From CAYNFR01 sp964396595 (GTDB taxonomy: Bacteria > Bacteroidota > Bacteroidia > Chitinophagales > Saprospiraceae), in NCBI GenBank assembly GCA_964396595.1, contig CAYNFR010000023.1, positions 1 to 57,216 on the forward strand: a DNA stretch of 57,216 bases, written 5' to 3'. The stretch's first letter is position 1, and the number at the start of each line of letters is the position of its first letter. The position numbers and the translations under genes were made by a program. Positions 1 through 8,237 of the stretch are shown in pieces. The notes below the pieces were generated by a model. That model saw nothing but the letters and a program-made list of their open reading frames with translations. It was not told the origin of the DNA and searched no databases.

Positions 1-370
1 TTAGCTCTGTAAATATATCAACTATTAAAAGTTGCACTTATTGGTTGATACCAGGGATATCGTAATAACTATATTAGCTGCGTCTTGAACCTGAGGGACT
101 TCTTATTCTGTGCGCTTAGCATTTCAGTCAAGAAATATTTGCGCAGAAGGCGAGGAAGTTATTCTTATGAAGGGGACTGTGAGTGAGTATTAGTTGTGTC
201 TTGTCTGATGCGATTGTAGACAAATTGGAAAGGCGAATACTGGTTCAAACTTATTGGCTAATGAATTGGTATTGATTTTTTAGCGTCGCATTAATGTTGT
301 CTTTATTTCGTCTCAATGTGTGTAATGGATAGTAGCAATAATTATGTAATTGGATTTATAGCGTTTAATT
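1..370. other. Non-coding stretch at the window edge
   Basis: No convincing reading frame, RNA gene or repeat was seen here. The stretch lies upstream of the glycoside-hydrolase-like gene and may carry its promoter, but no clear TAnnTTTG element could be placed. It begins at the window edge, so the end of a preceding gene could lie just outside. Confidence 0.4.
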
Positions 371-2743
371 ATGGATAGAATAGGAATGATTTATATTGCT
401 TTCATAGCGCTTTTTACTTTCAGTAATGCTCATGCTGCACAGCGTACTTTTAGCACTGAGCGTTTTACCATCGTATTAGGGGAGTCAGGTGAGATTATCA
501 GTATGAGTAGCACTGACACGGGTCAGAATTATGTTCCGGAAAATCAAGAGGGTACTTTGATACGTATAAAGAAGGAAGGTATCGAATACAAACCAATTTC
601 TATGACAACAGTCAATGGTTTATTAATATTCAGATATCAGGGTGATATTGAATTACATATTGGGGTCAAGGAGTCGTCTGCTTACATAAGGTTTGAACTT
701 GAAAAAGTGATTCATCCGCAGAAAGTTGAGGCCGTGATATGGGGCCCTTTTAATACGACGATTGGTGAACTTATTGGCGAAGTTGTTGGTGTTGTTAGAA
801 ACAATGATTTTGCTATAGGTCTTCGAACGCTACATTCAAAAACCGTGGGAGGTAGATTATTGAATGAGGAAGGCTCAACCGCCGGTTATGCAGGTATTGC
901 TGGATCGACTGCTACCAAAGAAGAACATGGTTCTGCCTTGCAGGCATTCAGCATCAATCATGCAGTAGACCGTGAAATCGAAGTATGGCTACATAAGGGG
1001 AGACATCTTGTGAAGGGTTTGCCTGAATATACACTTGAAGGAGGTGCTATTGCTATATTTGGTACACATCCCGACAAAGTATTGCAGACCATCGGACAGG
1101 TAAATAGTTCGGAAGGCTTGCCTTATCAAGTTGTTAATGAAGAGTGGATCAGAACCTCAGGTGCGGGTGGTAAGCCGTACTTGATCGCTTCATTTTCTGA
1201 AGATAATATTGATGAAATGCTGACGTATGCAGAGAAATTTGGTTTTTACTCGCTATATCACAGTCACCCTTTTAAGACATGGGGACATTTCGAATTGATT
1301 CCGGAGTTATTCCCCAATGGATTAGAAGGAATGAAAAATTGCGTTGAAAAAGCCAACGCAAGAAATATCAGAATAGGTGTTCATACTCTTTCCAATTTTA
1401 TAACTACCAATGACCCATTTGCCACCACATCACTTAATAGTAATCTGATGGATGCGGGTACATCATTTTTATCTGTCGATATTAGTGAAGATGACAATGA
1501 CATATTGATTAATGACTTTGAGTCTTTTTCCCATCTATATTCTGTGAATAGCGTATTGATCGGCAACGAGATCATCCGTTATCAGGATGTCACCGAAGAA
1601 GCTCCATACAGATTGCTAAACTGTGTAAGGGGCGCCTTTGGCACAAGTGTCGCATCTCACAAGCAGGGAGCTACGGTAAAAAAACTGATAGCTCATGACT
1701 ACAAGACATTTTTCCCTGATTGGTATATGCAGGAGGAAATGATCAACAATCTGGCTACTTTTTTGAACGTGACAGGTGTTTCACATATCGACTTTGATGG
1801 ACATGAAGGATTGTTGGCGACAGGTTATGGTGATTATGGTGTTAACTATTATGCTGAAGAATTATCTAAAAGAGTAAATCATGTAGTGATAAATGGGTCA
1901 AGTATTATCAACCACTATTATTGGAACATTAATAGTTATATCAATTGGGGAGAGCCATGGTATGCTAACTTTAGAGAAAGTCAGGCGGAGCACCGTTTTA
2001 GTTTACAACCCTTTTTTGAGCGAAATTATATGCCCAATATGTTGGGTTGGTTTTTAATGACCTCTGAAACAACAGTAGAAGATATCGAATGGATGATGGC
2101 ACGTGCCGCGGGATTCAATGCAGGATTTGCATTTGTGGCTGATCATAAGTCGTTAAAGGAGAATATAGGCACGGATGAAATTATTGACTGTGTTCGAAAT
2201 TGGGAAGAGGCCAAGAGATTACACATTTTTTCAGCGGAGCAATTATCTATGCTCAAAGATCGGGAGAAGGACTTTCATCTTGAAAAAATAGATTCCAATC
2301 AATGGGTAATGCAGCATTTTAAAAGAGAACATTTTGAGCATCACCGGACAGCACTTCAGCCGGGACAGCCGACACATACTACTTATACGTTTGAAAATGT
2401 ATATGCTCCCCAGCCTATTCATTTAGAATTATTGATTGGTGGAGATGAGGGAGATCGTATTGAAAATATTAGAATAGAGGTGGACAATTTTTTTGAAATA
2501 TTGATTCCGGAAACACTTGTCAAAGGTCAGACGCTTGTATGGGATGGATCTCGAGAAATGAAATTATACGACCATAAAGGTCGTCGATTAAAGAGTATTG
2601 ATATAGGCAAAGCTCTGCCCGAGTTAAGTACAAGAACCCATCAGGTTGAGATGGACGCAGAGCGAATGATTGGTAATGCTCCTGCTATTAGGGGGCTTGT
2701 CAGGATGCGAGCAACACAAGAAGTAATAATGCTTAATAATTGA
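371..2743 (+). CDS. Secreted glycoside-hydrolase-like TIM-barrel protein
   Basis: This 790-residue protein starts with a hydrophobic signal peptide ending near AHAAQ (residue 23), so it is exported. Residues 25-220 look like a beta-sandwich with many short strands. Residues 255-620 read like a TIM barrel, with lines such as YSLYHSHPF (293-300) and DFDGHEG (474-480), where acidic residues sit at a strand end as in retaining glycosidases. A small insert at about 395-438 carries IGNEIIRY, then VRGAFGT and ASHKQGA, a motif also known from phage-tail-type beta domains. The C-terminal 100 residues look like another beta domain. I cannot assign a CAZy family; the substrate is unknown. A second start at residue 6 (MIYIAF) is equally possible. 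It stands alone, with no SusC/D pair nearby. Confidence 0.6.
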   Translation: MDRIGMIYIAFIALFTFSNAHAAQRTFSTERFTIVLGESGEIISMSSTDTGQNYVPENQEGTLIRIKKEGIEYKPISMTTVNGLLIFRYQGDIELHIGVKESSAYIRFELEKVIHPQKVEAVIWGPFNTTIGELIGEVVGVVRNNDFAIGLRTLHSKTVGGRLLNEEGSTAGYAGIAGSTATKEEHGSALQAFSINHAVDREIEVWLHKGRHLVKGLPEYTLEGGAIAIFGTHPDKVLQTIGQVNSSEGLPYQVVNEEWIRTSGAGGKPYLIASFSEDNIDEMLTYAEKFGFYSLYHSHPFKTWGHFELIPELFPNGLEGMKNCVEKANARNIRIGVHTLSNFITTNDPFATTSLNSNLMDAGTSFLSVDISEDDNDILINDFESFSHLYSVNSVLIGNEIIRYQDVTEEAPYRLLNCVRGAFGTSVASHKQGATVKKLIAHDYKTFFPDWYMQEEMINNLATFLNVTGVSHIDFDGHEGLLATGYGDYGVNYYAEELSKRVNHVVINGSSIINHYYWNINSYINWGEPWYANFRESQAEHRFSLQPFFERNYMPNMLGWFLMTSETTVEDIEWMMARAAGFNAGFAFVADHKSLKENIGTDEIIDCVRNWEEAKRLHIFSAEQLSMLKDREKDFHLEKIDSNQWVMQHFKREHFEHHRTALQPGQPTHTTYTFENVYAPQPIHLELLIGGDEGDRIENIRIEVDNFFEILIPETLVKGQTLVWDGSREMKLYDHKGRRLKSIDIGKALPELSTRTHQVEMDAERMIGNAPAIRGLVRMRATQEVIMLNN

Positions 2744-2832
2744 GTTTTTCATAGAAATGTTTATGGGTGATATTTGTTGAACACTGATCTAATCTTAGCA
2801 TGCATCTGCTGAGATGAACCCATAAGTGAATT

Positions 2833-2952
2833 TTATCTTTCGCGTATTACTTTATTATTTCCAGCAATAGTCGGTACTATATAGATTCCGTTGTAGCAGG
2901 CTTCAGTTTGGAGGCTATTCACACCGGTGGGGGCGTAATATATTATGTCCAT
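2833..2952 (-). pseudogene. Remnant of a T9SS C-terminal sorting domain
   Basis: On the minus strand a 39-codon stretch reads like the last part of a type A T9SS sorting domain: SLQTE, then NGIYIV, then GNNKVIRER and a stop. Such domains normally end large secreted proteins, but upstream on the same strand no open frame continues. A partly similar direct repeat (around 2904-2925 and 2976-2997, both with TTTGGAGG followed by TTCAC) lies in and beside it. I infer a decayed gene end; chance similarity cannot be excluded for so short a piece. Confidence 0.35.
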
Positions 2953-3153
2953 TCATCTCTGTGGAATTCGGTAACTGTTTGGAGGTTTTTCACTACAGTT
3001 GAGTGATGAGAAGATGTTTTGTTTACGGTATAAAAGGGATTTTAGGGTTATCTCGAGATGGTGAGGAGATATTGATGTGTGTCCACAATGGAGAGGATTG
3101 GACATTCTCTCCAATAGTCAACTATAGCGTTCAAGATACATTGCCATTCTCAT

Positions 3154-3180
3154 AGGCCTTGCATACAATAAGGCTTTTTT
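3154..3180 (+). terminator. Weak intrinsic terminator-like hairpin
   Basis: GCCTT (3156-3160) pairs with AAGGC (3170-3174) around a 9-base loop, and six T follow. The T run is on the plus strand, so it would end transcripts coming from the 371-2743 gene, about 400 bases upstream. Confidence 0.35.
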
Positions 3181-3184
3181 CGAT

Positions 3185-4222
3185 TTAATCTTGTGTCGAT
3201 TCGATGATATTTTTGTTTGAAGATGATGTTTTACTGGCGAGTATGGATTCTTTATGGTCAACAGCGCGCGTTTTTTTGATTTGATAATGGCTTAACCAAC
3301 CGAGGTGATCTGAAATAGCATCATCCTCTTTCAGCACTGTATCGGAGGACAACCAAGTTATTTTAACTTGATTAGTTTGTCTAAAAAGACAGTAATCAAG
3401 CTTCTCAAGATGAGCTTTTTTCGGCGTGTATTTATTCAATCTGTGGTCGATGGTGTAGCAATCTTCGGGTAAATTACACATTGGATCTAAGAGATCCATT
3501 TTATTTGTGACGAATTCATATACCGCTGATGGTTGAGTTTTATTAATTTGTACTAGATCCGGATGACAGACATTTAAGTCTCCTACTAGAAAAATCGGTG
3601 TGGAAGTTAAGTCATAGTATGCAATGAGAATATCATTCATAAAGCTGATCTGGCGATATCTGATGATTTCATCTTTAGGATTGCTTCCTGCATAAAGATG
3701 TGTATTGATTACCTTGACGACTATACCATTAATATCTATTGTTGAAATGAGAAAGCCTTTTTTTCCTATTCTTTCTTCTATCCTCATATCGTTCCATTGG
3801 GGATAGAGATAAAATTCCTCTGAGGTGAGAGGATATTTTGATAATGTCATAAGTCCTCCATAACAATCTTTCTTTAAGGGCCAAAATATCCTCTCATTAC
3901 ATGAATATTCTGAACTCAAATGATACTGGGTTTTTAATTTGGGGAGTACTTTTTTTCGCAAAGAATGGGCAAAGGATTCTTGTAGGCAAACTATATCTGC
4001 GTCTATTGTCAAAATAGCCTTCGCCATTTTAGTATATCGATTTTGCTGATCCATGCCCGGAAGCCATATCGGAAGCCCCCATAGGTTTTGACTCAGAATG
4101 CTGACAACTACTTGATCTTGATCAGTCTGCAATTGAGATGTAGCAGTCTCCAAACTCTGTCCTAATAGTAAAGTGCAGGAAGTGAGAGCTATTATGAGAT
4201 GGAGAGTCTTTGGCCTTGACAT
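3185..4222 (-). CDS. Endonuclease/exonuclease/phosphatase-fold lipoprotein
   Basis: The protein carries the marks of the EEP superfamily (DNase I, sphingomyelinase, inositol phosphatase): SQNLWG near the start, DIVCLQES with the metal-binding Glu, NTHLYAG, VGDLNVC with the Asp-x-Asn pair, and a final ISDHLGW with the catalytic His. The start at 4222 gives a short signal peptide with a lipobox-like ALTSC, so it is probably a membrane-anchored lipoprotein facing the periplasm or cell surface; a start eight codons further upstream (4246) is possible but spoils this signal. The layout is closer to secreted sphingomyelinase-like or phosphatase members than to DNA repair enzymes. The substrate cannot be told. 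It is divergent from the glycosyltransferase gene. Confidence 0.75.
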   Translation of the reverse strand: MSRPKTLHLIIALTSCTLLLGQSLETATSQLQTDQDQVVVSILSQNLWGLPIWLPGMDQQNRYTKMAKAILTIDADIVCLQESFAHSLRKKVLPKLKTQYHLSSEYSCNERIFWPLKKDCYGGLMTLSKYPLTSEEFYLYPQWNDMRIEERIGKKGFLISTIDINGIVVKVINTHLYAGSNPKDEIIRYRQISFMNDILIAYYDLTSTPIFLVGDLNVCHPDLVQINKTQPSAVYEFVTNKMDLLDPMCNLPEDCYTIDHRLNKYTPKKAHLEKLDYCLFRQTNQVKITWLSSDTVLKEDDAISDHLGWLSHYQIKKTRAVDHKESILASKTSSSNKNIIESTQD

Positions 4223-4525
4223 AGACAAGTCATATTTAGAATACAAACTTCGTCTCGTTTTATTAATTAAAAGTGGCTATAATATTAAGAAAATATAAAA
4301 TATATAATATATAATATGTTGAATAATAGTTAATTAGTGATGTGTTGATCTTTATTTATCCTTAAAAGGATCTAGCTAATTGCAATATGCTTATTTTTTA
4401 TTATATCATGTTGGTCCGAGTTTAATTTATTAATATGTTCATAATATATTGACAATTATTTAACGCCGATAATTGATATTTTAAACACATGGTGACTTAA
4501 TTTGGATTTTTTTAATGCTGAACTT
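4223..4525. other. AT-rich divergent intergenic region
   Basis: About 300 bases separate two divergent genes and are extremely rich in A and T, with many runs of TATATAATA type around 4290-4320 and 4400-4450. It must hold the promoters of both neighbours, but I could not fix a -7 element with confidence. No RNA gene or small reading frame was recognised. Confidence 0.4.
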
Positions 4526-5731
4526 ATGAAAGATAGAACCCGTGTGGCTTTTTTTGCAGATGTTTTGATCAGAGATCTTGATGGAGCAAATAGAACCATT
4601 TTTCAAATTATAGATAGGATGGATAGAAATAACTTTGAGTATCTCTTCGTATGTGGTTTTTCTGATTGCAGCATTGAGAATCATGAAGTTTTTCTTACAC
4701 CTTCTTTAGCCTTCCCGATGAACAATACTTATAGAATCTCTTCACCCTTGAGATCAAGCAAGGTCTTGAAGCGACTAGAAGCGTTTAAGCCTCATGTTAT
4801 TCATATTACGACGCCATCACCACTAGGATTTTTAGCATTAAATTTCGGGAGTCGGCATCGCATTCCGGTATTGTCTATATATCACACTCATTTCATATCC
4901 TACACGGAGTACTATACAAAGAATATACCTGTAATTACCGGTGTTGTTAGAAATCTTATAATAAGAGCATCAAGACGATTTTATTCGCGCTGTTCTGAAG
5001 TGCTTGTGCCTACCCCATCATTGAGATCAGAATTGAGTGAATATGGTTTTAGGACTGACCATTTGAGTCTTTGGGCACGCGGTATAGACAACGAGATGTT
5101 TTCACCGCATAAAAGAGATGAGGGATTGTTAATTGATTTGACCGGTAATACTAAAGCGAATATTCTTTTTGTGAGTAGATTAGTATGGGAAAAGAACTTA
5201 AAAGTTTTGATCGGTATTTATGAGATTATTCAAAAGTATAATAAACCGTACAACATAATTGTAGTGGGAGATGGAGTGGCGAGGGATGAATTAAAAAGAT
5301 TGATGCCCATGGCTTTTTTCCTGGGGGAGAAAAGCCATCATGAGCTTGCTAATTATTATGCTTCAGCAGATGTGTTTGTGTTTCCATCGGTATCCGAATC
5401 TTTTGGTAATGTGGTGGTAGAAGCTATGGCTAGCGGCTTACCATGTATTGCTGCTAATTGTGCTAGTAATGGATTTTTGATAGATCACAGCAATACTGGT
5501 CTGTTAGTATTACCCCATTCTCCAAATGCATATCTCGACGCCCTAGAATTGCTTGAGAGAGTGCCAGGTATGAGAGATAGAATTGTGTCTAATGGCCTTG
5601 CTTTCGCCAAAAAATTGAATTGGGATAGTCTTGTAGCGGAATATTTTTATAAAGTTTCTGAACTGAAGAGAAAGTTTAAAAATATATCCAAATGGAAGAA
5701 TGTTTCTACTAATTCTGAAGCTTTCGTATGA
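4526..5731 (+). CDS. GT4 glycosyltransferase (MgtA/SQD2-like)
   Basis: A GT-B fold glycosyltransferase of family 4, 401 residues. The N-terminal half has DGANRTIFQ (the donor-side loop) and a YHTHFISY segment; the C-terminal half has FVSRLVWEKN and the E-x7-E signature ESFGNVVVE, followed by AMASGLP. The middle part, PTPSLRSEL then WARGIDNEMF, resembles the clade of mannosyl- or sulfoquinovosyl-transferases that act on diacylglycerol lipids (MgtA, SQD2). The start at ATG 4526 was chosen over a TTG at 4502. The stop overlaps the next gene by four bases (ATGA), so the two are translated together. A role in making a glycolipid or lipid-linked glycan at the inner membrane is inferred, not shown. 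Confidence 0.8.
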   Translation: MKDRTRVAFFADVLIRDLDGANRTIFQIIDRMDRNNFEYLFVCGFSDCSIENHEVFLTPSLAFPMNNTYRISSPLRSSKVLKRLEAFKPHVIHITTPSPLGFLALNFGSRHRIPVLSIYHTHFISYTEYYTKNIPVITGVVRNLIIRASRRFYSRCSEVLVPTPSLRSELSEYGFRTDHLSLWARGIDNEMFSPHKRDEGLLIDLTGNTKANILFVSRLVWEKNLKVLIGIYEIIQKYNKPYNIIVVGDGVARDELKRLMPMAFFLGEKSHHELANYYASADVFVFPSVSESFGNVVVEAMASGLPCIAANCASNGFLIDHSNTGLLVLPHSPNAYLDALELLERVPGMRDRIVSNGLAFAKKLNWDSLVAEYFYKVSELKRKFKNISKWKNVSTNSEAFV

Positions 5732-6711
5732 AGCTGTGGGCTGCTTTCAGAATACTAGTATACATAGTAGGACTTGTTTCTATTCTCTATTTCTTTCATG
5801 AAGTTCGATGGTCGGACATGTGGATAGTAGCGAAAGGTGCTCGCACAGCCTTAGGCTTGATAATTTTGTGTTCTGGAATCGCTTTTACTTTTGGCACTCT
5901 AGCGTGGAGAGCGTTCCTTGTTAAAGCTAATCAAGATGATGTCTGCCAGGAAGTTAGTTTTGTTTCACTTTTCAAAATTCGACTCTTCGGAGAGACAATT
6001 GCGTTAGTTACGCCATTTAATATGATTGGCGGTGAAATAGTTAAGGGAAGTCTATTAGCAGATAGAGGATTTGACTCTGCGGAAATAACAAGTTCTTTGG
6101 TATTATCGCGCTTGACTTTGATATTGAGTTTCATCGTGTTGGCAGCCATCATGCTTTCCACTACCTTGATCAACAATGTGGGATTGGATTATTTCATTGT
6201 GGGTATGGGTTTATTCATTGGCATCATTATATTAGGGGCTTATTTGTTTCAACTAATTGGCTCGACAGCCAAAAAATTATTCGCTGCAAGTACTGTTTTA
6301 TCTACTATTTCTACTCACGTCAAACTGGTTCATGAAGAGGTAGGCAATGTATTCAGTTCGAATCCTTTAGCGCTTATCAAGGCTTTCATTTATTCTATAC
6401 TACATTGGTTAATTATGGCATTGGAAGTGCTTATAATATTGTTGGCCTTGGGGATAACTATTAATTATTCAGAGGCGATGAAGTTTGAGTATGGTGTGAT
6501 GTTATTCAAAACAATGGGTGCAGCTGTGCCGCTGCAAGTAGGTATTGAAGAGTACGGCAATATGGTGATGCTAAAGCAACTTTCATATTTTTCTCCTCAG
6601 TTGTGGGTAGCTGTGTCTATGCTACGTCGAGCTCGACAATTGTTTTTCATCATTTTAAGTGGAATTATTTATTTGTTGCATGTAAACCTCAAGAGGTTTG
6701 GATTCAATTAA
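5728..6711 (+). CDS. Flippase-like LPG-synthase transmembrane protein
   Basis: A 327-residue membrane protein with roughly seven to eight hydrophobic segments. It has the pattern of the lysylphosphatidylglycerol synthase transmembrane family (UPF0104): a first segment before WSDMW, a central FGETIALVTPFNMIGGE motif, and a late AAVPLQVGIEEYG motif. This family contains only the membrane part of MprF and often sits next to glycosyltransferases. The ATGA overlap with the upstream GT4 gene suggests that the pair makes and moves one glycolipid product across the inner membrane. That joint role is an inference from context. Confidence 0.75.
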   Translation: MKLWAAFRILVYIVGLVSILYFFHEVRWSDMWIVAKGARTALGLIILCSGIAFTFGTLAWRAFLVKANQDDVCQEVSFVSLFKIRLFGETIALVTPFNMIGGEIVKGSLLADRGFDSAEITSSLVLSRLTLILSFIVLAAIMLSTTLINNVGLDYFIVGMGLFIGIIILGAYLFQLIGSTAKKLFAASTVLSTISTHVKLVHEEVGNVFSSNPLALIKAFIYSILHWLIMALEVLIILLALGITINYSEAMKFEYGVMLFKTMGAAVPLQVGIEEYGNMVMLKQLSYFSPQLWVAVSMLRRARQLFFIILSGIIYLLHVNLKRFGFN

Positions 6712-6980
6712 GAAATGAAATACATATTTTCCTTACAGTTATTTGCATCTAAATTGTGAACGCTATTCTTTTTTACGTTGATAAAAGTGATCAAGATTTC
6801 TTAATATCTAAACCTTTGTCTATCATATAGGTGTCACAGTTAAGTGCATCAGATTTTTGAGAATTAAACGTAAGTATAATAAGCTGCGAAAACTTTAGAT
6901 ATACACGACAACAACGTTATCGCTTCTTTTTTCGAGTATAGAGAGAAATAATCCCTTTTGAGACTTAAGAGTACTTTAGT

Positions 6981-8090
6981 CTAAATTAGCAATAAATATC
7001 CCAGTATCCCTCCGACCACCATAATTATAATAGGACTTATCTTTCTATTGTATAAGTACATGCCCATGGTCGTGAGGCATATGGCCCAAGTGGGTATGGA
7101 GTTGAGAGAATAAAGTGCCATGCTCAATGTTACATGAGCCATGGCTGCTACAGCGGCGATATTTACACCGACCAAGAAGGATTTCAGATAGGCATTTTTC
7201 TTAACCAGTGGCAATATTCTGTGAAGTAGGAGTACATATATAAATGCCGGCAGAAAAATTCCTATTGTCGCCATCGCGGCACCACTTATCCCGCCTAGCT
7301 TAAATCCTATGAAAGTAGCCGTGGATAATATTGGACCGGGTGTGATTTGCCCGATAGCTACAGCATCCATGAGGTCATCATAAGCTAGCATACCGTTACT
7401 CACTAATTCGCCATCTAGATAAGCGAAAAGTACATAACCACTACCGAATAATACAGCACCTATCTTAAAGAAGCTCGTGAATATTTTAAAATCTGTTACG
7501 GTATGCATAATTTGCAAAATAAGGGGCAATACGACTACAGAATGTAGCTGTGTCGTTTTTGTTTTTGCGACAAGCATAATAATGAAAAGCACTCCGAACA
7601 GCAGTATGGTTACTATTTCACTTATACCCAGAAACATTAATAGCAAGGCACTGAGCCCCGTCAGAGCCGCAATTTTGGAATTGATAATTTTTTTCGTAAA
7701 GGTGATAAGCACACCAACTATGACTGAGATGACCGATATTCTTATCCCTTCGAAGACTGGTAGTACACCATCAATCATAAGCGCTTGATCAGCAAAATAA
7801 GCTATGCCTAGCGTAATGATACTTGCGGGCATAATAAAACTCAATCCAGCCACTATTGATCCGATAGTTCCTACTCTATGGTATCCGCAGTGCATGGTCA
7901 TCTCTGTGGAATTCGGTCCTGGGATCAGATTTGTAATACCTACATAATCGATGAACTCTTCGTTGCTCATCCATTTTCTTTTTTCAATTAATTCATGCTG
8001 CATTAAGGCAATATGTGCCACAGGGCCACCGAAGGCTATGCACCCTAGTTTAAGAAAGTAGCCAAATGTTTCTATTAGTTTACGCGACAT
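6981..8090 (-). CDS. chrA: Chromate-type anion transporter (CHR family)
   Basis: This 369-residue protein is a two-domain CHR transporter. Each half repeats the family pattern: GCIAFGGPVAH then LIPGPNSTEM in the N-terminal half, and GAVLFGSGYVL then ITPGPILS in the C-terminal half, with about ten membrane segments. Known members expel chromate from the cell, though many family members have no tested substrate. The length is near the usual 390-400. It is downstream of the Na/Pi cotransporter gene in the same direction, with 147 bases and a terminator-like hairpin between them, so it is probably transcribed separately. Its stop faces the flippase-like gene across about 270 bases in which nothing else was seen. 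Confidence 0.85.
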   Translation of the reverse strand: MSRKLIETFGYFLKLGCIAFGGPVAHIALMQHELIEKRKWMSNEEFIDYVGITNLIPGPNSTEMTMHCGYHRVGTIGSIVAGLSFIMPASIITLGIAYFADQALMIDGVLPVFEGIRISVISVIVGVLITFTKKIINSKIAALTGLSALLLMFLGISEIVTILLFGVLFIIMLVAKTKTTQLHSVVVLPLILQIMHTVTDFKIFTSFFKIGAVLFGSGYVLFAYLDGELVSNGMLAYDDLMDAVAIGQITPGPILSTATFIGFKLGGISGAAMATIGIFLPAFIYVLLLHRILPLVKKNAYLKSFLVGVNIAAVAAMAHVTLSMALYSLNSIPTWAICLTTMGMYLYNRKISPIIIMVVGGILGYLLLI

Positions 8091-8159
8091 GTAAGTGATA
8101 GGTGAATACTTGTTTCAGAATTATGTTCAGAAAGTTTAAGCTCTTAATACTATCAATTT

Positions 8160-8199
8160 GAAAAAATAAGCTTTTATTGATCTATAAAGATCACAATAA
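8160..8199 (-). terminator. Intrinsic terminator after the Na/Pi cotransporter gene
   Basis: On the minus strand TTATT-GATCT (with a two-base bulge) pairs with AGATCAATAA around a four-base loop, and AAGCTTATTTTTT follows. It lies 39 bases beyond the stop of the cotransporter gene. Confidence 0.45.
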
Positions 8200-8237
8200 A
8201 TTATCTAGATCATTTGTTGCATCTCTGTTGCCCAGGA

